From assembly GCF_000620045.1 (NCBI RefSeq), contig NZ_JHVH01000002.1, forward strand, positions 186,001 through 250,000: 64,000 nucleotides of DNA, in the 5' to 3' direction. The position numbers were made by a program, and so were the translations under genes. Shown one piece after another: positions 25,424 to 32,582 of the stretch; the stretch's first letter is position 1; every line of letters starts with the position of its first letter. Source of the stretch: Halomonas halodenitrificans DSM 735 (GTDB lineage: Bacteria; Pseudomonadota; Gammaproteobacteria; Pseudomonadales; Halomonadaceae). The notes below the pieces were generated by a model. That model ran no database searches. It was not told the origin of the DNA and saw nothing but the letters and a program-made list of their open reading frames with translations.

Positions 25424-26632
25424 ATGCAACTGCCGTCACTGATCGAGATTCCCAATGGTGAGAAGGTCGTGCCGACATTCTCCGATAACGAGATGCAGGG
25501 GCGTCTCGCTCGCCTGCGCGACTACATGGCGAAGAGCGGGGTCGACGCCGTCGTGCTGACCTCTTACCACAACATCAACTACTTCAGTGACTTCGTCTAC
25601 TGCAAGTTCGGCCGCGACTACGGCCTGGTGGTGACCCAGGACAGCTTCACCACCGTGACCGCCAATATCGACGGGGGGCAGCCCTATCGCCGCAACCGTC
25701 TGGGCGACAACATCGTCTACACCGACTGGCAGAAGGACAACTTCTTCAAGGCCGTCAAGCAGCTCTGCGAGGGCAAGCGTCGCGTCGGCGTCGAGTACGA
25801 CCACATGACGCTGCAGAACCAGCAGAAGCTCCTCGATGCGCTGGGTAACGTCGAGCTGGTGGACGCCGGCGTACCCACCATGCAGATGCGCATGGTCAAG
25901 TCCGACGAGGAAATCGCGTTGATTCGCCAGGGCGCCCGTGTCGCCGATGTGGGCGGCGTGGCCGTGCGCGATGCCATCTACGCCGGTGTGCCGGAATATG
26001 AGGTGTCGCTGGCCGGTCAGGCCGCCATGGTGCGTGAGATCGCCAAGACCTACCCCAACAGCGAGCTGATGGATACCTGGGTGTGGTTCCAGTCCGGTAT
26101 CAACACCGACGGTGCCCATAACCCGGTGACCAGCCGCCGTGTGCAGCCCGGCGATATCCTCAGCCTGAACACCTTCCCGATGATCTCCGGCTACTACACC
26201 GCTCTGGAGCGCACGCTGTTCCTCGGCCATGCCTCGGATGAGCACCTGCGTCTGTGGGAGGTGAACTGCGAGGTGCACCGCCGTGGTCAGGAGCTGATCA
26301 AGCCCGGCGTGCGTTGCTGTGACATCGCCCATGAGCTCAACGAAATCTTCGCCAAGCACGACCTGCTCAAGTACCGCACCTTCGGTTACGGCCACTCCTT
26401 CGGCACCCTGAGCCACTACTACGGCCGCGAGGCGGGTCTGGAGCTGCGTGAGGACATCGAGACAGTGATCGAGCCCAACATGGTGGTCTCCATGGAGCCC
26501 ATGATCACCGTACCGGAGGGCCAACCCGGTGCCGGCGGTTATCGCGAGCACGATATCCTGGTGGTCAACGAGCATGGCGCCGACAATATCACCGGCTTCC
26601 CGTACGGCCCGGAGCACAACATCATTCGTTGA
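25424..26632 (+). CDS. Creatinase (creatine amidinohydrolase)
   Basis: Creatinase hydrolyses creatine to sarcosine and urea. The 402-residue length and long identical stretches match Pseudomonas putida creatinase as I recall it, for example SYHNINY, FGYGHSFGTLSHYYG and the C-terminal NIIR. The catalytic H232 is present in GINTDGAHNPV. The pita-bread fold is shared with aminopeptidase P, but metal ligands are not needed in creatinase. The start has AGAGGAGAG upstream. Sarcosine made here can enter soxBDAG at 48.9-54.2 kb. No creatininase or urease gene is visible. Confidence 0.94.
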   Translation: MQLPSLIEIPNGEKVVPTFSDNEMQGRLARLRDYMAKSGVDAVVLTSYHNINYFSDFVYCKFGRDYGLVVTQDSFTTVTANIDGGQPYRRNRLGDNIVYTDWQKDNFFKAVKQLCEGKRRVGVEYDHMTLQNQQKLLDALGNVELVDAGVPTMQMRMVKSDEEIALIRQGARVADVGGVAVRDAIYAGVPEYEVSLAGQAAMVREIAKTYPNSELMDTWVWFQSGINTDGAHNPVTSRRVQPGDILSLNTFPMISGYYTALERTLFLGHASDEHLRLWEVNCEVHRRGQELIKPGVRCCDIAHELNEIFAKHDLLKYRTFGYGHSFGTLSHYYGREAGLELREDIETVIEPNMVVSMEPMITVPEGQPGAGGYREHDILVVNEHGADNITGFPYGPEHNIIR

Positions 26633-26638
26633 GCCGCC

Positions 26639-27523
26639 TCAGTGCTCGCCAAGGATCGGGTGAGGCACTAGATTGGCCAGTCCGGCACGCAGGAAGTCGA
26701 GAACGTGACGGCTGGCCACGCTCAGCTCCTCTTCGCGGTAATAGAGGCCGGTGCTGACCGACCCCAGCTCTGGCAGCCCCTCCGCCTCCGACAGCTTGGT
26801 GAGGTGGTGGGGCACCACCGAAGCGGCCATGGCGGTCAGCCCCAGCCCTTCTTCAACGGCCGACATGATCCCCAGCAGGCTAGGGCTGGTATAGACGATG
26901 CGATAGGGTCTTTCCCCCTTGGCCATGCATCCTTCCAGCATGGATCGATAGACACAGCCCTGGGGGTAAGTCACCAATGGCACGATATCCGAGTCGGCAA
27001 GATGACCCTGGTTGACTACCCAGGTCAGCCGGTCGGTTCGATAGTCGCGATCGTCTCGATCTTCCTTCTCTCTCTCCGGCTCCATGACCAGACAGATATC
27101 ATAATGATGCTTCTGAAAACGCTGGTAGATCACCTTGCTGATAGCGCAGTCGACCTCGACCATAATATTAGGATAGATACGGGCAAGACTTCTCAATGCC
27201 TTCGGGAGAAAGGCGAGCTCGAAGTCGTTGGGAATGCCCAGGCGAACCCTGCCGGATATGTTTTCCCCTTTCAGCCGGGCCACGGTGCGGTCATTTATTT
27301 CAAGCATCTGCCTTGCCGCCTGGTAGAGATACTCGCCATCTTCAGTCAAATCAAGGCTCGCGCCCCTAAGAAATATCTGTGTTTCAAGGAGGGCTTCGAG
27401 TTTTTTTATCTGCAGGCTGATGGCGGGCTGTGACCGGCCCAGGAGCTCGCCGGCGCTGGTAAAACCTCCCAGGTCCTTGATGGTGACGAAGGTACGCAGG
27501 AGGTCCGTCGGTATGTTCTTCAT
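26639..27523 (-). CDS. LysR-family transcription regulator
   Basis: A 294-residue LysR regulator with an N-terminal winged helix (residues 5-64, TSAGELLGRSQPAISLQIKKLE) and a periplasmic-binding-type effector domain. It ends just after creatinase, convergent with it. Its start is divergent from the small membrane protein and symporter genes at 27666-29245. An inverted repeat ATTTG-N5-CAAAT at 27554-27568 lies in the divergent gap and is a typical LysR T-N11-A site. It likely controls the symporter pair, itself, or both. Confidence 0.88.
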   Translation of the reverse strand: MKNIPTDLLRTFVTIKDLGGFTSAGELLGRSQPAISLQIKKLEALLETQIFLRGASLDLTEDGEYLYQAARQMLEINDRTVARLKGENISGRVRLGIPNDFELAFLPKALRSLARIYPNIMVEVDCAISKVIYQRFQKHHYDICLVMEPEREKEDRDDRDYRTDRLTWVVNQGHLADSDIVPLVTYPQGCVYRSMLEGCMAKGERPYRIVYTSPSLLGIMSAVEEGLGLTAMAASVVPHHLTKLSEAEGLPELGSVSTGLYYREEELSVASRHVLDFLRAGLANLVPHPILGEH

Positions 27524-27553
27524 TGGAGCGCCATTTTTGTGCTTTATAGGAGG

Positions 27554-27568
27554 ATTTGCGTTACAAAT
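27554..27568. promoter_or_regulatory. LysR-type operator candidate
   Basis: ATTTGCGTTACAAAT is a perfect 5-5-5 inverted repeat fitting the T-N11-A pattern of LysR targets. It is 31 bases upstream of the lysR start and about 100 bases before the small membrane protein gene. Confidence 0.5.
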
Positions 27569-27665
27569 TGGATGCCGGAGGAGCTCTAAAATACCTTGAA
27601 AGTGCCGGGCTAGGCAATGTGCGGCTAGACGCCTTACTGTCGATCAATAACAAGAGGAAATGACG

Positions 27666-27788
27666 ATGAACTCCTGGGTGCTGACCACCTTTCTCATACT
27701 GACAATCTACATGCTGGTCCATGCCGGCTCCGCCTATTTGCGCAGAGAGCTGAAACGAAAGTCCACCAATGAGTCGGCGAGGCGGTAA
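27666..27788 (+). CDS. 40-residue single-helix membrane protein, symporter partner
   Basis: A short gene with a clear AGAGGAAA site before its ATG. The product has one hydrophobic helix (about residues 4-23, WVLTTFLILTIYMLVHAGS) and a strongly basic tail (LRRELKRKS). Its stop is two bases before the ATG of the sodium:solute symporter, so translation is coupled. Tiny accessory proteins encoded just before sodium:solute symporters are known (for example YjcH with ActP, YhdT with PanF), though those are longer. A similar 43-residue gene precedes the second symporter at 62.9 kb. Confidence 0.8.
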   Translation: MNSWVLTTFLILTIYMLVHAGSAYLRRELKRKSTNESARR

Positions 27789-27790
27789 TC

Positions 27791-29245
27791 ATGGATTCTT
27801 ACAAGCTGTTCAACTGGGGGCTTCTGTTTCTCACCTTCGGCCTGATGATCTACCTGGGCTTCCTTTCGTCCCGGATGATGCAGAAAAGTGATGAAGGAGG
27901 CTTTCTTGTCGCCGGGCGTTCGCTGGGGGCCTTCGTCGGTGCCAGTACCATCGTCGCCACCGGCTTCAGCGGCTGGGGGTTCATGGGGTCACCGGGCGTG
28001 ACCTACCAGTTCGGCGCCATCGAGGTGCTGGGCAATTTCTTCTTCGCCCCGGCGATGATGATCGCCGTGTTGTACTTCGCGAGCTTCCTGCAGCGCAAGG
28101 CCATCGACATGGGCAGCAACACTATTCCTGAGTATATCGCCCAGATTCATGGCGGCGGCAACATGGGTCGGCTCGTCCAGGGAGTGGCGGCGCTTATCAC
28201 CATCCTCTTGCTGCTGGTGTTTTTAACTAGCCAGATCAAGGCCGTCGGCCTGCTGGGGGCGAGCTGGCTGGGTATCGAGCTGACCCAGAGCGCCCTGCTG
28301 ATGGTCGGCGTCATCATCCTCTACACCATGCTGGGCGGCCTGGCCGCTGTCGCCTGGACCGATACCGTGATGGTCTGCGGCATGTCGGTCGCCGCCGTCA
28401 TCATCATGGTGCAGATCTTCACGTCGATAGATCTCGGCACCTGGGAGGCGTCGCTCAATGCCATTGACCCCGAACTCCTGAATCCCACCACCGGGGCGCA
28501 TTATGGCGACAGCCCGGCGACGGTGTTCCTGGTGCTGCCCTATGCCTTCCTGTTCGCCGCCGTCTTGCCGTTCATGGCGATCCGCTTTCTGGCCTTCAAG
28601 CCGGACGTCAAGCTGCACAAGGCGGGCGTGTATGTGGCGATCATCGGGGCATTGTTGAGCCTGGTGCCGCTCGTTGGCCTCTATATGAGGGCCCAGATGC
28701 CCGACCTGGCCGACCCGGACAACGCCATGCCGGCCTATCTCGAGCACTTCATGCACCCAGCACTGCAGGGCTTTATCACCCTATTCATCCTGTTCGCCAT
28801 GAAGTCCACCGCGAACTCGCTGCTGCACACCGTTGCCTCGGCGACCTCCCATGACCTGCGCCTCGCCCTGTTCAACAATCTGCTCCATAGCCAGCGGCTG
28901 GTGCTGTGGATCAATCGCCTGGCCGTCGTGGCCCTGGGTATCGTCGCGCTGTTGATGATGCTCTATGCGCCGCCCTTCATGCTCTCCTGGCTGGGGATTC
29001 TCGGCACCGGTACCCTGCTGGCCAGCATGATCGGGCCGGTGTTTATCTCCACCTTCTGGCAGGGCTCGGCCTGGGGGGCGCTGGTCGCCATGCTGTCCGG
29101 CTTTACCGTCAGCGGCTACATGATGCTGTTCGCCGACGTGGGCTGGTTGATCGGGCCGTTGACGGGCTGTGCCGTGTCCTCGGTCTGCTATGTTGGGGTA
29201 TCGCTGGTGACTAGGCGAAACGCTTTCCAGAAAACATCGCAATAG
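27791..29245 (+). CDS. Sodium:solute symporter (SSS family)
   Basis: A 484-residue membrane protein with about 13 helices. It has SSS hallmarks: FLVAGRSLGAFVGASTIVATGFSGWGFMG near the N-terminus and LGGLAAVAWTDTVM in the sixth-helix region. The substrate cannot be read directly. Its position next to creatinase and a LysR gene suggests uptake of creatine, sarcosine or a related compound. It follows a tiny membrane protein gene with two bases between them, and a strong terminator follows. Confidence 0.9.
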   Translation: MDSYKLFNWGLLFLTFGLMIYLGFLSSRMMQKSDEGGFLVAGRSLGAFVGASTIVATGFSGWGFMGSPGVTYQFGAIEVLGNFFFAPAMMIAVLYFASFLQRKAIDMGSNTIPEYIAQIHGGGNMGRLVQGVAALITILLLLVFLTSQIKAVGLLGASWLGIELTQSALLMVGVIILYTMLGGLAAVAWTDTVMVCGMSVAAVIIMVQIFTSIDLGTWEASLNAIDPELLNPTTGAHYGDSPATVFLVLPYAFLFAAVLPFMAIRFLAFKPDVKLHKAGVYVAIIGALLSLVPLVGLYMRAQMPDLADPDNAMPAYLEHFMHPALQGFITLFILFAMKSTANSLLHTVASATSHDLRLALFNNLLHSQRLVLWINRLAVVALGIVALLMMLYAPPFMLSWLGILGTGTLLASMIGPVFISTFWQGSAWGALVAMLSGFTVSGYMMLFADVGWLIGPLTGCAVSSVCYVGVSLVTRRNAFQKTSQ

Positions 29246-29300
29246 TGTTATCTGCCAAGACCTCCTGGGAGGGAATGATAAGGAGTCGTTAGGCAGACGC

Positions 29301-29335
29301 AAGGCGCCGAGGATGAGGATCCTCGGCGCCTTTTT
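29301..29335 (+). terminator. Rho-independent terminator after the symporter gene
   Basis: A perfect 14-bp stem (29301-29314 with 29319-29332) closes a GAGG loop and runs into TTTTT. It is the clearest intrinsic terminator in the window. Confidence 0.9.
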
Positions 29336-29664
29336 GTTGCACCAGGCATGGCGCGCGACTATCCGATGCCAACAGGGATGATCGAATCCCTCCCCGGGCC
29401 TTCACAGCGACAGTGGCCCACGCCTGCGGTGGCTTGACCGACGCACGCCGTTGAGGCCCAATCGAGTCGAACAGGCTGGCCAGAGAGCCGGGCAACGAAC
29501 GCCTGATGCCTCGGCGACAGCCGTATATATCGCCTTGATAAAGCTTGAATCGCGTCGGGTGTCTCGTTGTCCCGGGCATGATTTGAATAAATATAATTTA
29601 TGCAACTGACCTCCCATTACCCTTGTTAGTTTAGGGTTGGGTAGGCTGAAAGTAGGAGGTACCC
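29336..29664. promoter_or_regulatory. Gene-free stretch with the gbdR promoter
   Basis: No gene was recognised between the terminator and gbdR. The last part is AT-rich. TATAAT at 29592-29597 is an exact -10 element, and TTGTCC at 29567-29572 is a possible -35 with a long 19-base spacer. GGAGG sits just before the gbdR ATG. The 29340-29560 part shows no feature I can name. Confidence 0.45.
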
Positions 29665-30801
29665 ATGAAAGAGGCTCCTGAGGTGGTGAATAGCGCTGCT
29701 ACTCCGCAGACTCTAGGCTTTTTGCTAATGGACAACTTTACGCTGATTTCACTGGCATCGGCGATTGGTCCACTACGCATGGCCAACCAGCTGACGGGAC
29801 GTAAGCTCTACCGCTGGTATACCTTGAGTCTGGATGGTGCGCCGGTTCACGCCAGCGATGGCCTTCAGATTACGCCAGACCTGGCTACCTCGACAGCCCC
29901 TACGCTGGATACGGTGATTGTCTGCGGTGGTGTAGCGCATCAGCGTAGCGTCAAGCCTGAGCATATTACCTGGCTTCAGTCTCAGGCGAGACGGTCACGG
30001 CGTTTGGGTGCGATCTGTACCGGGAGCTGGGCGTTGGCTCAGGCGGGCTTGTTGGACGGCTACGAGGTCAGTACTCACTGGGAGTGCCTAACCGCTATGC
30101 AGGAGGCCTTTTCGAAAGTGTTGCTGACTCACCGTCTGTTCTCCATCGACCGCGATCGTGTTACTTCTTCGGGGGGAACTTCCCCATTGGACATGATGCT
30201 GACGCTGATCGGTCGCGATCATGGCCGTGAACTGTCGGCGGCTATCTCTGAGATGTTTATTTATGAGCGGATGCGCGGCGAACAGGATCAGCAACGCATA
30301 CCGTTGAAGCATGTGCTGGGAACCACGCAGCCCAAGCTGTTGGAGGCTGTCGCCTTGATGGAGGCTAATCTCGAGGAGCCCATCAGCCTCGATGAGCTGG
30401 CGAGCTATGTGCGGGTGTCGCGTCGTCAACTGGAGCGGTTGTTCCAGAATAATCTGAGCTGTACACCGTCACGCTACTATCTGAGATTGCGCTTGACCCG
30501 GGCTCGGCAGTTGCTCAGGCAAAGTTCGATATCGATTATCGAGGTGGCCATGGTATGCGGCTTCGTCTCCACACCGCACTTCTCCAAGTGTTATCGCGAA
30601 TACTTCGGCATACCGCCCAGGAATGAGCGCCGGTGGCATTCGCTGGGCAGGGGGCCGGTGAAAGTGGAGGAGGGAGTCACGGCGGCATTAAAGGGCTCTA
30701 CTTTCGTACCCGTGGTGGAAGAGCCAGCCTCTGCCGCCACGAGTGCCTTGAGTCAGGCGCAGGGTGAGCCCACGTATGGCAGCGTACGGCTCGATTCGTG
30801 A
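29665..30801 (+). CDS. gbdR: GbdR, glycine betaine/dimethylglycine-responsive activator
   Basis: GbdR activates betaine and dimethylglycine catabolic genes in Pseudomonas when bound to either compound. The 378-residue protein matches GbdR closely as I recall it, including LGFLLMDNFTLISLASAIGPLRMANQ, CTGSWALAQAGLLDGYE, SEMFIYERMR and the helix-turn-helix region VSRRQLERLFQ. The tail ALSQAQGE is shared as well. It has an N-terminal DJ-1/PfpI-like domain and a C-terminal AraC domain. Its neighbours downstream are the dgc genes, its expected targets. Codon use is more AT-rich than in the nar block. Confidence 0.93.
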   Translation: MKEAPEVVNSAATPQTLGFLLMDNFTLISLASAIGPLRMANQLTGRKLYRWYTLSLDGAPVHASDGLQITPDLATSTAPTLDTVIVCGGVAHQRSVKPEHITWLQSQARRSRRLGAICTGSWALAQAGLLDGYEVSTHWECLTAMQEAFSKVLLTHRLFSIDRDRVTSSGGTSPLDMMLTLIGRDHGRELSAAISEMFIYERMRGEQDQQRIPLKHVLGTTQPKLLEAVALMEANLEEPISLDELASYVRVSRRQLERLFQNNLSCTPSRYYLRLRLTRARQLLRQSSISIIEVAMVCGFVSTPHFSKCYREYFGIPPRNERRWHSLGRGPVKVEEGVTAALKGSTFVPVVEEPASAATSALSQAQGEPTYGSVRLDS

Positions 30802-30847
30802 GAGAGCGATAGACACGCAAGCGCGATCTTCGCCGGAGCCCTGGGCG

Positions 30848-30863
30848 TGTCGCGTTTTCGACA
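30848..30863. promoter_or_regulatory. Inverted repeat upstream of the dgc cluster
   Basis: TGTCG and CGACA, six bases apart, form a perfect inverted repeat about 110 bases before the first dgc-cluster gene. TGTCGC strings also occur in the gbcA-gbcB gap and at the start of the third GlxA-type gene. It is a candidate GbdR site only. Confidence 0.3.
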
Positions 30864-30966
30864 TGCATGACGTTTTTGGAATTTCTGCGGTCGTTTCCAG
30901 GCGCTGAGGCGCCAAGGCGGAGGGCTATGCTGGTGGCAGTTTTACATAACAATGATGGAGCCACCC

Positions 30967-31944
30967 ATGACCCCAGCCGACCTGCACGACGATGCCATTG
31001 TTATCGATGGTCTGATCATCGCCAAGTGGAACCGCGAACTGTTCGAAGACATGCGCAAAGGCGGCCTGACCGCGGCCAACTGTACCGTCTCTGTCTGGGA
31101 GGGGTTCCAGGCCACGGTTAACAACATTGTCGCCAACCAGAAGCTGATTCGCGACAACTCCGACCTGGTGATCCCGGTGCGCACTACCGAGGATATTTAT
31201 GCGGCCAAGACTCAGGGCAAGACAGGCATCATCTTCGGTTTCCAGAATGCCCATGCCTTCGAGGACCAGATTGGCTACGTCGAGGTGTTCAAGCAGCTTG
31301 GCGTGGGCATTGTACAGCTGTGCTACAACACCCAGAACCTGGTCGGTACCGGCTGCTACGAGCGTGACGGCGGCCTGTCCGATTTCGGCCGCGAGATCGT
31401 TACCGAGATGAATCGTGTTGGCATCATGTGCGATCTATCCCATGTCGGCAGCAAGACCAGTGAGGAGGTGATCCTCGAGTCCTCCAAGCCGGTGTGCTAT
31501 TCACACTGCCTACCCTCCGGCCTGAAAGAACACCCCCGCAACAAATCCGACGCAGAGCTGAAGTTTATCGCCGACCATGGTGGCTTTGTCGGTGTGACCA
31601 TGTTCACTCCCTTCCTCGCCAAGGGTATCGACTCGACCATCGACGATTATGCCGAGGCGATCGAATACATCATGAATATCGTGGGCGAGGATGCTATTGG
31701 CATCGGTACCGATTTTACCCAGGGCCATGGCCAGGAGTTCTTCGAGTGGCTGACTCACGATAAGGGTTACGCTCGTCGCCTGACTCGCTTCGGCGAGATC
31801 ATCAATCCGCAAGGCATTCGCACCGTCGGGGAATTTCCCAATCTCACCGAGACCCTGCTGAGGCGAGGCATGTCCGAGTCTGTGGTACGCAAGGTAATGG
31901 GCGAAAACTGGACCCGCGTGCTCAAGGACGTCTGGGGCGCATAA
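30967..31944 (+). CDS. M19 dipeptidase-like protein of the dgc cluster, metal site altered
   Basis: A 325-residue TIM-barrel protein of the renal dipeptidase (M19) family, equivalent in place to PA5396 of Pseudomonas. In active M19 enzymes an HxD pair, a bridging glutamate and two histidines hold two zinc ions. Here the HxD position reads L16-I-I18 (DGLII) and the glutamate is Q93 (FGFQNAH). Only H159 (DLSHVG) and H180 (YSHCLP) remain, with D249 in GIGTDF. Normal dipeptidase action is therefore unlikely. The ATG at 30967 with GGAG upstream is preferred to one 15 bases earlier. Confidence 0.88.
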   Translation: MTPADLHDDAIVIDGLIIAKWNRELFEDMRKGGLTAANCTVSVWEGFQATVNNIVANQKLIRDNSDLVIPVRTTEDIYAAKTQGKTGIIFGFQNAHAFEDQIGYVEVFKQLGVGIVQLCYNTQNLVGTGCYERDGGLSDFGREIVTEMNRVGIMCDLSHVGSKTSEEVILESSKPVCYSHCLPSGLKEHPRNKSDAELKFIADHGGFVGVTMFTPFLAKGIDSTIDDYAEAIEYIMNIVGEDAIGIGTDFTQGHGQEFFEWLTHDKGYARRLTRFGEIINPQGIRTVGEFPNLTETLLRRGMSESVVRKVMGENWTRVLKDVWGA

Positions 31945-32036
31945 CTCGCCTCTTTTCCGGCGCCACGCGCAGGTTACTCATCACGCGAGTGGGCTGGTCG
32001 GTCAAGATAATCAATCGATTCTGGGAGTTTATACAC

Positions 32037-32567
32037 ATGGCGACACATGCCCCCGAGATGCCCATAGAAGTTGATAGCGAAACCGGTGTCTGGACGACCG
32101 ATGCCCTGCCGATGCTCTATGTGCCGCGTCATTTCTTTGTGAATAACCATAGGGGGATCGAAGAGGTGCTGGGCGCCGAGGCCTATGCCGAGATTCTTTA
32201 TAAGGCGGGTTACAAGTCGGCTTGGCACTGGTGCGAGAAGGAGGCCGAGTGCCATGGCCTGTCTGGCGTGGCCGTGTTTGAGCACTATATGAAACGCCTC
32301 TCGCAGCGTGGCTGGGGTCTGTTCGAGACGCTATCGATCGATCTCGATAAGGGGACCTGTGAGGTTCGCCTCGACCACTCCGCCTTCGTCTATGTCTACG
32401 GTCAATGTGGGCGCAAGGTCGACTATATGTTCACCGGCTGGTTCGCCGGAGCCATGGACCAGATCCTTGAGGCCCAGGGCAGCAGCATTCGCACGCGTGC
32501 CGAACAGGTATACGGGGCGTCACAGGAAGGTCACGATCACGGTCTCTTCATCGTCAAGCCGCTCTAA
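32037..32567 (+). CDS. DUF5943-type protein of the dgc cluster
   Basis: A 176-residue protein corresponding in place and size to PA5397 of the Pseudomonas dimethylglycine cluster. It looks like a 4-vinyl-reductase (V4R)-type ligand-binding domain: YAEILYKAGYKSAWHWCEKE, then a beta-rich half ending CGRKVDYMFTGWFAGAMDQIL. Function is not established. The ATG at 32037 follows GGGAG; the upstream frame is not needed. It begins 92 bases after the M19-like gene and dgcA follows 15 bases later, so it belongs to the same operon. Confidence 0.82.
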   Translation: MATHAPEMPIEVDSETGVWTTDALPMLYVPRHFFVNNHRGIEEVLGAEAYAEILYKAGYKSAWHWCEKEAECHGLSGVAVFEHYMKRLSQRGWGLFETLSIDLDKGTCEVRLDHSAFVYVYGQCGRKVDYMFTGWFAGAMDQILEAQGSSIRTRAEQVYGASQEGHDHGLFIVKPL

Positions 32568-32582
32568 GTCGAGGAATCTCTT

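Noticed and set aside
29289..29579. A 96-codon minus-strand frame before gbdR
   Set aside because: It begins without a ribosome site, runs into the intrinsic terminator and has no recognisable features.
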